A stretch of 64,000 bases of DNA from an uncultured Bacilli bacterium (lineage in GTDB: Bacteria; Bacillota_I; Bacilli_A; RF39; UBA660), in contig CAKOJR010000001.1 in NCBI GenBank assembly GCA_934090735.1, forward strand, positions 124,001 through 188,000, in the 5' to 3' direction. Within the stretch, counting starts at the first letter, position 1, and each line of letters opens with the position of its first letter. Both the position numbers and the translations under genes were made by a program. Shown piece by piece: positions 42,601-49,637 of this stretch. The notes beneath the pieces are model-generated. The model had not been told where the DNA came from. It saw only the letters and a program-made list of their open reading frames with translations, and did not search any database.

Positions 42601-43385
42601 TAGATGATGGTGTTAAACAACTTACTAAAGAACTTTCTCTTGTATCAAGTATTTTAGGAGATAACTCCGAAGATATTGCTAAAATGCAAATGTTATTAGA
42701 AGCAGATAAAAACACAATAAACTTATTAAAAACAAATAATGATAAAGTTAAAACTGCTTATGATACAGCAGAACTTAAAGATAAAGAATATGTAGACTTA
42801 CTTAATGCAAGTCAAAATGAGTTATTTACAGTTAAGTATGAATATGAAAATCATTATAATTCTAACTTACAAATGATTGGCTTATTAGAACAAAATGTAG
42901 CAGCAATTGAGAAAACTTTAGCAACTTTTGATGGATTAAACAAGAAAGTTAATGCTATGCTTCCAGCACTTAATAAAGGCTTAGAAGATTTAAATGATGG
43001 TACTGAAGATTTAAAAACTAATACAGCAAAGCTTGCAGCAGGAGTTAAAGAACTAGCATCTAATGGTAAAGTGCTTGCATCTGGTTTAAAAGAGATATCA
43101 AGTGGTATGACTGAACTATCAGAAGGCATTAAAAAGTTAGATAATGAAGGAATTAAACCAGTTACAGATAAAGTTAATAATATGTTAGTACCAACAGCAT
43201 ATAGAGCAAAAGAACTAGTTAAACTAGGTGAAAATTATACATCATTTGCTGGTAGTAACACTACTGGAGAAACTAAATTCATTTATGTAATGGATGGAGT
43301 AGAATCTAAAGAAGAAGTTAAAACTACAAATGCTGAAACAGAGAAAGATAATCTTTGGACAAGAATTAAAAATATATTCAAATAG
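39639..43385 (+). CDS. MMPL/RND-type exporter fused to a secreted YhgE-like C-terminal region
   Basis: 1248 aa. The ATG at 39639 follows GAGGTG. Residues 1-680 are an MMPL transporter with two copies of the RND fold; LQLGVTTDFSIFLYHAYES and IQLGATIDYAILMTTTYLNN are the paired TM4 segments with proton-relay Asp. After residue 684 a new segment begins, MKNNKKVIASMFLVGALMMP then LSASALT, which looks like a complete signal peptide. It is followed by a beta-domain and a long coiled-coil region (about 930-1190) with alternating hydrophobic heptads similar to YhgE/Pip proteins. The segment has its own ribosome site (AGGAAAGG, 41672-41679) and ATG at 41691, so two products are possible. The divergent TetR likely controls it. 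Substrate unknown. Confidence 0.85.
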   Translation: MDKFSDFITKHGKNILIISIVLLIFSFVGMKMTKINYDILVYLPHDYETIKGQNILTDEFKMGSYSIAVIENANAKELLAVEDKLRDVDGVGEVVSIYDAFGTNIPLDVLPSEVRDKVHKENTDVLFVTFLESTSNEKTIDAVREIRELTSDNYMFGGMSSMVLDTMELSEKEITIYVAIAVVLCLLVLELSLDSYLVPVLLLLNIGMSIVFNLGTNVFLGEISYITKALVAVLQLGVTTDFSIFLYHAYESKKGKMKKEEAMKLAIKETFTSVIGSSTTTIAGFLVLCTMSLTLGKDLGIVMAKGVLLGVITVLTVFPALLLVFDKWCEKTSHKVITPKFDKLNNWIVKRYKVIFAIFVLLLVPIYLANKKVNVYYKIDKTLPDTLESIKANEILKDNYNIVSPEIILVDSNMKTGNINNMVSEIKKLSGVDLVLSASELSDYGITTNMLGDKSSMFESDKYQMILVNSLYEVASDELNDEIDDLNKIVKSYDKNAIVAGEGPLMKDLITTSDTDFNNVNGSSIVCIFIILFIVLKSFSLPFLLIIAIEAAICMNMSISYLGGVTLPFVAPIVLGTIQLGATIDYAILMTTTYLNNRKTMDKKEAILSTLNSCGNSVFVSGLCFFAATFGVGAYSKLEMVGSLCTLISRGAILSMIIVITVLPSILLIFDKLIGKTMLGKDNFMKNNKKVIASMFLVGALMMPLSASALTKNETVYGKLNPDGSVKSSFVNEELLNTGNGTINDITNLEDIINLSGNESFNQNGDKITWNGLGNNIFYQGKTSKELPVGVKITYKLDGKETELKDLAGKSGKVTIELKFTNNSRRNVNINGSRETMYTPFVVMSTFTLDESAKNVNVSSGKVINNGKVNMVAALSTPGLSDSLKLSELSSLNKVTITYDTDKFSLGTVYMMITPKLISSSDVSSLSNISTVTDKLNTLNDAINALESGASSLELGTKDASDGATKLSAYLDKLYSSTVALKDGSVSLDDGVKQLTKELSLVSSILGDNSEDIAKMQMLLEADKNTINLLKTNNDKVKTAYDTAELKDKEYVDLLNASQNELFTVKYEYENHYNSNLQMIGLLEQNVAAIEKTLATFDGLNKKVNAMLPALNKGLEDLNDGTEDLKTNTAKLAAGVKELASNGKVLASGLKEISSGMTELSEGIKKLDNEGIKPVTDKVNNMLVPTAYRAKELVKLGENYTSFAGSNTTGETKFIYVMDGVESKEEVKTTNAETEKDNLWTRIKNIFK

Positions 43386-43393
43386 AAAAAGGC

Positions 43394-43423
43394 TTGTATA
43401 AAACAGGCCTTTTGTAGTATAAT
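43394..43423 (+). promoter_or_regulatory. Promoter of antisense RNA, locus D
   Basis: TTGTAT (43394-43399), an 18-bp spacer and TATAAT (43418-43423); same spacing and flanks as in locus C. TTGTAT lies in a GGCTTGTATAAAACAGGCC hairpin that may also terminate the MMPL transcript. Confidence 0.6.
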
Positions 43424-43430
43424 CAAGTTA

Positions 43431-43520
43431 AGGAAGAATACTAACCCCTGAAAGTTAGGCTTCTCCAATTTTTGGTTTTGAAAAAGCTAATACTTAAAGG
43501 ATTGTTAGCTTTTTCTTTTT
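43431..43520 (+). ncRNA. Small RNA of locus D, homologous to the locus C RNA
   Basis: About 90 nt. CTAACCCCTGAAAGTTAGGC and the following TTCTCCAA are identical to the locus C RNA, whereas the 3' terminator differs: GAAAAAGCTAA (43480-43490) pairs with TTAGCTTTTTC (43505-43515), then T-run. Conservation of the 5' hairpin with a diverged terminator shows that the hairpin, loop CCCCTGAAA included, is the functional part. The facing peptide gene is broken. Confidence 0.65.
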
Positions 43521-43526
43521 ATTTTA

Positions 43527-43587
43527 TTAATACTTAATAGTAATAACCAGAATAAATAAAAGAGTGTTTATCTATTGATTTAAACAT
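43527..43587 (-). pseudogene. Decayed hydrophobic peptide of locus D
   Basis: On the minus strand an ATG at 43587 begins MFKSIDK, matching KSILDK of the locus C peptide. After a frame change it continues TLLFILVITIKY to a TAA at 43529-43527. Without the frame change it reads polar residues and stops. No ribosome site and no right-hand inverted repeat remain. I read it as a dead toxin-like gene facing a conserved RNA. Confidence 0.45.
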
Positions 43588-43632
43588 TCTTTTATTATAA
43601 AATACTATTAGATAGAAAGTAGGCAGGTGTTA

Positions 43633-44901
43633 ATGGAAAATAAAAAAGAAACACTTTTAATACTAACAATACTAATAACAATATGTATAATAATATTTAA
43701 TAGAGACAAACTATACGAAGCAAAATACACAGAACCAAAAGATACTCTATTAGCAATAACAATTAATGGTGAAATAAGCACAACATTTCCAACTACTGCC
43801 GCATATGAGACAAGCGTCGAATGTACTACAGGAACAGGTAAAGTAGAATGGAATGGTACTAAATGGGTTCTTACAACAAGTGGAATAACTAAGGGAAGCA
43901 CTAAATGCAATGCAACATTTAATCAAACATTAAGACATTCAATACTAGCAAATAATGAAGTTAAGACTCCAATAACAACACCTGGAGCAGCTATATCTAC
44001 TGCTAGTGAAGCCTTGCTTGCATCTGCAGTAGATGATTATGGTACATCTTATTATTTTAGAGGTGCAGTAACAAATAACTATGTGCAGTTTGCTAATAAA
44101 TGCTGGAGAATAGTAAGAATTGGTGGAGATGGCTCTGTAAAACTCATCTTACACAATGATAACATAAATAAAGTAGCTAATCCTTGTGATGCTGCAAATA
44201 ATGGCGCTACTGCAGCATTTGCAAGATATTCAGGAAGTACTTATAACACTGCATTCAATTCAAGTTATAATGATAACGCATATGGTGGATTTATGTATGG
44301 AGCAACTGGTGCAAGTGATTATGCAAGTACACATGCTAATACAAATAAAAGTACAATACTTACTAATTTAGAAACGTGGTACACAAATAATTTGACATCA
44401 TATGAAAGTAAACTAGCAGATACAATATGGTGTAATGATAAGAGTACAGTAAGTGGAGGACTTGGTTACGCTAAAAATAAAACAAATTACGCAGCATATA
44501 ATAGATTGGCTTCTACAAAACAACCAACACTAAAATGTCCAAATGATAATAATGGTGGAAAATTATCTAAATTTACTGTTGATGATACAACGAATGGTAA
44601 TGGTAATTTAACTTATAAAATAGGATTATTAACTGCAGATGAAATAGCATTTGCTGGTTCTATCGCTTATACTTCTAATCGTTCTACATATTTACAAGAA
44701 AATACTGGAACTACATGGTGGTGGTCTTTGTCGCCTTACTACTTCAATGGCGATGAAGCTGTCGTTTGGTTCGTGGACTCGGGCGGCTTGAACAGCAGCT
44801 TCGTGGGCTACGACTGTGGTTTGCGGCCTGCCATTTCTCTTGTATCTTCGACCAGCGTAACTGGTAATGGTACGAGTGATAATCCATATGTAGTAAAATA
44901 G
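43633..44901 (+). CDS. Secreted C-type-lectin-like protein with DGR-type variable region (paralog 3)
   Basis: 422 aa. ATG at 43633 behind AGGTG. N-terminal helix (LLILTILITICIIIFN) anchors or exports the protein. A beta-domain (YEAKYTEPKDTLLAITINGE, SVECTTGTGKVEWN) is shared with paralog 2. From about residue 128 the family domain follows (DDYGTSYYFRGAVTNNYVQF, ANKCWRIVRIGG, KLILHNDN). The C-terminal lectin-like part ends WWSLSP, a variable segment, then GLRPAISLV. Residues 362-400 are encoded by GC-rich, NNC-codon-rich DNA unlike the rest of the gene, as in targets of diversity-generating retroelements. Likely a surface-exposed binding protein with a hypervariable ligand site. No reverse transcriptase is nearby. 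Confidence 0.8.
   Translation: MENKKETLLILTILITICIIIFNRDKLYEAKYTEPKDTLLAITINGEISTTFPTTAAYETSVECTTGTGKVEWNGTKWVLTTSGITKGSTKCNATFNQTLRHSILANNEVKTPITTPGAAISTASEALLASAVDDYGTSYYFRGAVTNNYVQFANKCWRIVRIGGDGSVKLILHNDNINKVANPCDAANNGATAAFARYSGSTYNTAFNSSYNDNAYGGFMYGATGASDYASTHANTNKSTILTNLETWYTNNLTSYESKLADTIWCNDKSTVSGGLGYAKNKTNYAAYNRLASTKQPTLKCPNDNNGGKLSKFTVDDTTNGNGNLTYKIGLLTADEIAFAGSIAYTSNRSTYLQENTGTTWWWSLSPYYFNGDEAVVWFVDSGGLNSSFVGYDCGLRPAISLVSSTSVTGNGTSDNPYVVK
44716..44832 (+). other. Putative DGR variable repeat (VR)
   Basis: In the 32 codons from TAC at 44737 to GCC at 44832, 17 end in C and seven in G, in a genome where A/T-ending codons dominate. Codons such as TAC TAC TTC, GTC, TTC, GAC, GGC GGC, AAC AGC AGC TTC, GGC TAC GAC are what adenine-specific mutagenesis of AAC codons produces. 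The encoded frame NGDEAVVWFVDSGG...GLRPA fits the usual VR pattern NGxxAWxVNSxGxxxxxxV...GVRPA. The template repeat must lie elsewhere. Confidence 0.65.
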
Positions 44902-45111
44902 AAACAAGGCAATGTTTAGAAAGGTCGATATCTTTGATCTATGTAAGTCCCGAGAAACCATTCGAGGAACATATTGTGGGCGAGGTTGATATGAAAAATT
45001 ATATACTAAACTATGATGGTTAAGTGGCAACTGGCATGTGGATTCTCCGCTTTGAGCATGTCAGTTGCCGCTAATTGAGTTATACACAATAGATTTTATA
45101 ATGGTGGTTTT
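44902..45111. other. GC-richer intergenic segment after the VR gene, with a hairpin
   Basis: 210 bp with no convincing gene and a higher GC content than its surroundings. A 13-bp stem, GGCAACTGGCATG (45026-45038) with CATGTCAGTTGCC (45057-45069), has one G-T pair and an 18-nt loop, with no T-run, so it is not a terminator. A hairpin downstream of the VR is a known DGR target feature, although here it is some 190 bp away. Other palindromic pieces (CGAGAAACC, TTCGAGG) lie at 44950-44970. Confidence 0.4.
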
Positions 45112-45780
45112 ATGGAAAAATTTTATAGATATTTATGTGAATGTATATTTATAGCTATATTTGCTTTTGTTATATTTAACAATAAAAGTGTTAGTTATGG
45201 TATAGATGATGTTCCTTTATATAATGGAGAGCCTTATGTTGTTATTGATAATAATGAGCCTTCTTTTAGTGAGCTTGTTGATAGTTCTTTTGAACTTTAT
45301 AGTGATTTAGATTCACTTGGTAGATGTGGTGTTGCTTATGCTAGTATTGGGCCTGATTTGATGCCGACTGAAAAAAGAGGATCTATTGGCAGTGTTAAGC
45401 CTAGTGGATGGCATACAGTTAAGTATGATATTGTTGATGGTAAGTATTTATATAATAGATGTCATTTAATTGGATACCAGTTAACTGGACAGAATGCTAA
45501 TTCTAATAATTTGATTACTTGTACTAGAGAGACTAATACTGGAGCAATGCTTGATTTTGAGAATAAAGTTGCTAGTTATATTAAAGAAACTGGTAATCAT
45601 GTTATGTATAGAGTTACACCTAAATTTTATGGTGATAATTTAGTTGCTAGTGGAATAGAGATGGAAGCTAAGAGCGTTGAGGATAATGGTGCTGGGCTTA
45701 AATTTCATGTTTATGTATATAATGTTCAAACTGGAATTGATATAGATTACAAGACTGGAGAAAGTAGTTTGTCAAATTAG
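45112..45780 (+). CDS. Secreted DNA/RNA non-specific endonuclease (EndA/DNA-entry type)
   Basis: 222 aa. A signal anchor (CIFIAIFAFVIFNN) precedes a beta-beta-alpha-metal nuclease domain. YNRCHLIGYQLTGQNANSNN contains the catalytic His and Asn of the RCH/DRGH motif, followed by NLITCTRETNTGAMLDFENKV, typical of Firmicute membrane nucleases that degrade DNA at the surface or help DNA uptake. The ATG follows GGTGG. Stand-alone gene. Confidence 0.88.
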   Translation: MEKFYRYLCECIFIAIFAFVIFNNKSVSYGIDDVPLYNGEPYVVIDNNEPSFSELVDSSFELYSDLDSLGRCGVAYASIGPDLMPTEKRGSIGSVKPSGWHTVKYDIVDGKYLYNRCHLIGYQLTGQNANSNNLITCTRETNTGAMLDFENKVASYIKETGNHVMYRVTPKFYGDNLVASGIEMEAKSVEDNGAGLKFHVYVYNVQTGIDIDYKTGESSLSN

Positions 45781-45857
45781 TGTATATTTTCTTTTAGTTT
45801 TGTTTTTCTTTTTTAATTTTTGTATTATATTAAGAATGTGTAGGAGAGGTGATTTAA

Positions 45858-46052
45858 ATGTTATATCCATCTGTTGATAAAATATTAAATCAGGTCGACT
45901 CAAAGTATAAGCTAGTTCATGTGATTGCTGAGAGAGCTAAACAGATTCAGGAGACTGGATGGTTACAAATGAAAGAAAGCGATTATAAGAATAAAAAGGA
46001 ATTAGGTCGTGCTTTAGAGGAAGTAGACGCTGGTTTAATTACAATTAAGTAA
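45858..46052 (+). CDS. rpoZ: RNA polymerase omega subunit
   Basis: 64 aa, typical of Gram-positive omega. MLYPSVDKILNQVDSKYKLV followed by AERAKQIQETG and the Lys/Glu C-terminus LGRALEEVDAGLITI match the family. AGGAGAGGTGA precedes the ATG. It is not beside gmk as is usual. Confidence 0.92.
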   Translation: MLYPSVDKILNQVDSKYKLVHVIAERAKQIQETGWLQMKESDYKNKKELGRALEEVDAGLITIK

Positions 46053-46073
46053 GCAAAATGCTTATTTTTTTTT
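46050..46073 (+). terminator. Terminator of rpoZ
   Basis: TAAGCA (46050-46055), AAA loop, TGCTTA (46059-46064), then nine T. Confidence 0.8.
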
Positions 46074-46116
46074 GAAATAATAGGAAAATAGGGTATAATA
46101 AGATTTAGGTGAGAAT

Positions 46117-48672
46117 ATGAAAAAAGTTATACTTGTTGATGGAAATAATTTAATGTTTAGAAGTTATTATGCAACTGCTTATACTGGTAATATTATGAGA
46201 AATAGTAAAGGTTTTCCCACTAATGCTTTATATGGTTTTACTTCAATGATTAATAAGATTGTTGAGGAAGAAAAACCTGAGTATATGGCGGTTGCTTTTG
46301 ATATTGGTAAAAATTTTAGACATGAGAAGTATGATCATTATAAAGAAGGAAGAAGAGAAACTCCAGAAGATTTAAAAGTGCAGATGCCTTATGCTAGAAA
46401 GATACTTGAAGCAATGGGTATTAAGCATTATGAAGTGGAGAATTTTGAAGCTGATGATATTATTGGGACTATTGCAGCTATGGCTGATAAGGATCCTGAG
46501 TTTGATGCGACAATTGTTTCTTCTGATAGAGATTTATTACAGTTAATTAGTGATGTTGTTGATGTTAAGCTTTTAAAACAAAAGGGCTTTATTAGATATA
46601 ATAGAGATACTTTTAAAGATGATTATGGAATTGAACCGATTAGAATTATTGATTTAAAAGCATTAAGTGGGGATGCTTCAGATAATGTTCCTGGTGTTAA
46701 AGGAATTGGTGAGAAGACTGCCTTAAAGTTATTACAAGAATATGGTACTTTAGAAAATATTTATGCTAATATTGATTTAGTTAAGGGTGCTACTCATGAT
46801 AAGTTAGTAAATGATAGAGATAGCGCTTTCTTTAGTAAGGATATATGCACTATATATAGAGAGGTTCCTCTAAATGATACTTTAGATAGTATGAAGTATA
46901 TGGGGCACAACGATTCATTAGATGAGTTATTTGCTGATTTAGAATTTTATTCATTTTTAAAGAAGATACCTAAGAAGCAAGTAAAACTTGATGTTAGTTT
47001 TAAGGAACTTAGTGATGTTCATGATATAAATATAGAAAAGTGCGTTTCTTATTATATTGAGTGTGATAAGGAAAATTATCATTTAGGTAAGATAATCGGT
47101 ATGGGCGTATTTGATGGGGATAATTTATTTTATGTTAGTCCAGAAAAAGTTAAAGAGGTTTGTGAATATTTAAAACAAGCAGTAACTTATACTTATGACT
47201 TAAAGAAGAATATGGTTTTACTTAAAGATGTTAATATGACTAGTAATTTTGATCATATGATAGGTACATATCTGCTTAATTATCAAATGAAAGATGATTT
47301 AGCATTTATAATGAATAATGATGGAATAGAAGCACCTTTTTATAGTGATATCCTAAAAGATGAGGAAATGCTTAAAAAGGGTGTTACTTTAAAAGCTAAA
47401 TATATTTATGATACTAGAGACGATATTGTAAAAAGATTAAAGATGGATGATATGTTTGATTTATTTACAAATGTTGAGATGCCACTTGTTAAAGTGCTTG
47501 CTAAGATGGAACTTGCTGGTATTAGGTGTGATAAAGATATTTTAAAAGAGATGAGTGAAGAAGCTGGAGTACGTTTAGATAACTTATCTAGAGAAATATA
47601 TAATTATGCTGGGTGTGAGTTTAATGTTTCTAGTCCTAAACAGTTAGGTAATATCTTATTTGATCATTTAGGATTACCATACAGAAAGAAGAAAAAAGAT
47701 GGATCTAATTATAGTACGGATGCTAGTATTTTAGAAGGTTTGGTTGGCGTGCATCCAATTATTGAGCTTATTTTAGAGTATCGTAATTTAGCTAAACTTA
47801 AAAGTACTTATTTAGATGGACTTAATAATTATATTTTAGATGATGGCAGAATTCATACTATTTATAAACAGACTTTGACTAGAACAGGAAGGTTATCTAG
47901 TGCAGAGCCTAATTTACAAAATATTCCGGCTAGAGATGAGTTGGATAGAAAAGTAAGACGTGCATTTGTACCAGAATATGATTTATTTTTAAGTGCAGAT
48001 TATTCTCAGATAGAGCTTAGAGTACTTGCTCATATCAGCAATTCAAAGAAGATGATTGAGGCATTTAAGAATAATGAAGATATTCATACGAGAGTAGCTA
48101 GTGATATTTTTGGAGTTTCAAAAGAAGAAGTTACTAAGAGTATGAGAAGAACAGCTAAAGCGGTTATCTTTGGCATTGTTTATGGTATTAGTGGTTTTGG
48201 ACTTGGCGAAAATTTAAAAATTAATCCAAGTGATGCTAAAAAGTTTATTGAGAAGTATCTAGAACTTTATCCAGGTGTTAGTGAATATATGGATAATATT
48301 AAGAGTGAAGCTCATATTTATGGATCTGTTAGAACTTTATTTAACAGAAAGAGAACTATAGAAGAGCTTAATAGTACTAATTATATGGTCAGAAGTAGTG
48401 GAGAAAGAATTGCTCTTAATACGCCTATTCAAGGAACTGCTGCTGATATTATAAAGATGGCAATGGTAAAGCTTGATAAGGTTATGGAAGAAAAGGGATT
48501 TAAGAGTAAGATGCTCTTACAGATTCATGATGAACTCGTATTTGATGTTTGCGATGATGAGAAAGATGAACTTATTAATACTGCTCGTGATGTGATGGAG
48601 AATGTGGTTAGTTTAAGTGTTCCTTTGAAAGTTAGTACTGATGTAGGAACAGATTTATATGAAGCAAAGTAG
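46117..48672 (+). CDS. polA: DNA polymerase I
   Basis: 851 aa. 5'-3' exonuclease domain at the N-terminus (ILVDGNNLMFRSYYA; NFEADDIIGTIA; SGDASDNVPGVKGIGEKTAL helix-hairpin-helix). The middle 3'-5' exonuclease domain lacks the DxE metal ligands, as in Bacillus Pol I. Polymerase motifs are complete: A (LSADYSQIELRVLAHIS), B (MRRTAKAVIFGIVYG), C (MLLQIHDELVFD). Acts in Okazaki fragment processing and repair. Nine bases separate its stop from the mutM start. Confidence 0.97.
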   Translation: MKKVILVDGNNLMFRSYYATAYTGNIMRNSKGFPTNALYGFTSMINKIVEEEKPEYMAVAFDIGKNFRHEKYDHYKEGRRETPEDLKVQMPYARKILEAMGIKHYEVENFEADDIIGTIAAMADKDPEFDATIVSSDRDLLQLISDVVDVKLLKQKGFIRYNRDTFKDDYGIEPIRIIDLKALSGDASDNVPGVKGIGEKTALKLLQEYGTLENIYANIDLVKGATHDKLVNDRDSAFFSKDICTIYREVPLNDTLDSMKYMGHNDSLDELFADLEFYSFLKKIPKKQVKLDVSFKELSDVHDINIEKCVSYYIECDKENYHLGKIIGMGVFDGDNLFYVSPEKVKEVCEYLKQAVTYTYDLKKNMVLLKDVNMTSNFDHMIGTYLLNYQMKDDLAFIMNNDGIEAPFYSDILKDEEMLKKGVTLKAKYIYDTRDDIVKRLKMDDMFDLFTNVEMPLVKVLAKMELAGIRCDKDILKEMSEEAGVRLDNLSREIYNYAGCEFNVSSPKQLGNILFDHLGLPYRKKKKDGSNYSTDASILEGLVGVHPIIELILEYRNLAKLKSTYLDGLNNYILDDGRIHTIYKQTLTRTGRLSSAEPNLQNIPARDELDRKVRRAFVPEYDLFLSADYSQIELRVLAHISNSKKMIEAFKNNEDIHTRVASDIFGVSKEEVTKSMRRTAKAVIFGIVYGISGFGLGENLKINPSDAKKFIEKYLELYPGVSEYMDNIKSEAHIYGSVRTLFNRKRTIEELNSTNYMVRSSGERIALNTPIQGTAADIIKMAMVKLDKVMEEKGFKSKMLLQIHDELVFDVCDDEKDELINTARDVMENVVSLSVPLKVSTDVGTDLYEAK

Positions 48673-48681
48673 GTGATGTTT

Positions 48682-49482
48682 ATGCCAGAACTAGCAGAAG
48701 TTAGGACTGTAGCAAGTGTTTTAAGAAAGAAACTTATTGGTAAGAAGGTAACAGGTGTTAAAGTTATTTATCCAAGAATTATTGAAGGTAAGATGGGTAT
48801 TAATGAATTAATTGGTCATACCTTAGAGGATATTACAACATTTGGTAAGTATTTGATATTTAATTATGGTGAAGTATCTGTTATTAGTCATTTAAGAATG
48901 GAAGGCAAGTATTTTGTTAAACCTAGTGATGATGAGATTTTAAAGCATGAGCATGTTATTATTTATTTTGGCGATTTGTCTTTAAGGTATCATGATACAA
49001 GAAAGTTTGGTAGAATGTGTGTTGTAAAGACAAGCGAAGTAGATAAGAATCCGGTACTTGTAAAACTTGCTAAGGAACCTTTTGATATGGATGCAGATGA
49101 ATTATATAGTCATATTCATAATAAGAAGAAGCATATGAAGAGTCTTTTATTAGAACAAGAAGTAATAGCGGGGTTAGGTAACATTTATGCAGATGAAGTA
49201 TTATTTGCATCTAAAATTAATCCGCTTAGATTAGGTGAAAGTGTTACCTTAGAAGAGTGTAATAGAATAATTAAGAGTGCTAGAGATATTCTAAGTTTAG
49301 CAATTAAGGAAGGCGGAACTACTATTAGAAGTTATACTTCTAGTTTAGGTGTTGCTGGTAATTATCAAAACTTTTTAAAAGTACATAAAAAAGAAGGAAA
49401 GTTATGTACTTGTGGATGTAAGATAGAGAAGATTAAGGTTGGTGGACGAAGTACATATTTTTGTCCTAATTGTCAGAAATAA
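48682..49482 (+). CDS. mutM: Formamidopyrimidine-DNA glycosylase
   Basis: 266 aa. Removes 8-oxoguanine and Fapy lesions. The mature N-terminus PELAEVRTV carries the catalytic Pro2 and Glu3, so the start must be the ATG at 48682 even though GTG and ATG codons occur in frame upstream. FGKYLIF supplies the catalytic Lys, HDTRKFGRM the intercalation region, and the C-terminal CTCGCKIEKIKVGGRSTYFC plus PNCQ is the zinc finger with its Arg. Downstream of polA, as in Bacillus. Codon 5 is Ala in place of the usual Pro (MPELPE). Confidence 0.96.
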   Translation: MPELAEVRTVASVLRKKLIGKKVTGVKVIYPRIIEGKMGINELIGHTLEDITTFGKYLIFNYGEVSVISHLRMEGKYFVKPSDDEILKHEHVIIYFGDLSLRYHDTRKFGRMCVVKTSEVDKNPVLVKLAKEPFDMDADELYSHIHNKKKHMKSLLLEQEVIAGLGNIYADEVLFASKINPLRLGESVTLEECNRIIKSARDILSLAIKEGGTTIRSYTSSLGVAGNYQNFLKVHKKEGKLCTCGCKIEKIKVGGRSTYFCPNCQK

Positions 49483-49501
49483 AAGATATTGTGCTTATTA
49501 A

Positions 49502-49546
49502 TTTCATTACGCAAAATCAAAAATTTTTCCGTTTTGCGAAATGAAA
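49502..49546. repeat. 15-bp inverted repeat after mutM
   Basis: TTTCATTACGCAAAA (49502-49516) and TTTTGCGAAATGAAA (49532-49546) pair except for one base, with an AT-rich 15-nt loop. No continuous T-run follows, so it may be a weak terminator, an mRNA 3' stabiliser or a protein-binding palindrome. Confidence 0.6.
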
Positions 49547-49637
49547 AAGTATTTTTATTGTTAAAATCATGTTTGCTTATTAGTTTATAGTGTTAATAAT
49601 AAAATAAATATGATAAAATTAAAATAGAGGTATGGTT

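Noticed and set aside
44692..45030. 112-codon minus-strand open frame over the end of the lectin-like gene
   Set aside because: It is an antisense shadow of GC-rich DNA; Arg/Pro-rich content, no ribosome site, and it crosses the gene boundary.
43386..45111. DGR reverse transcriptase, avd or template repeat next to the variable repeat
   Set aside because: No frame with the RT catalytic motif and no adenine-rich near-copy of the VR are present here.
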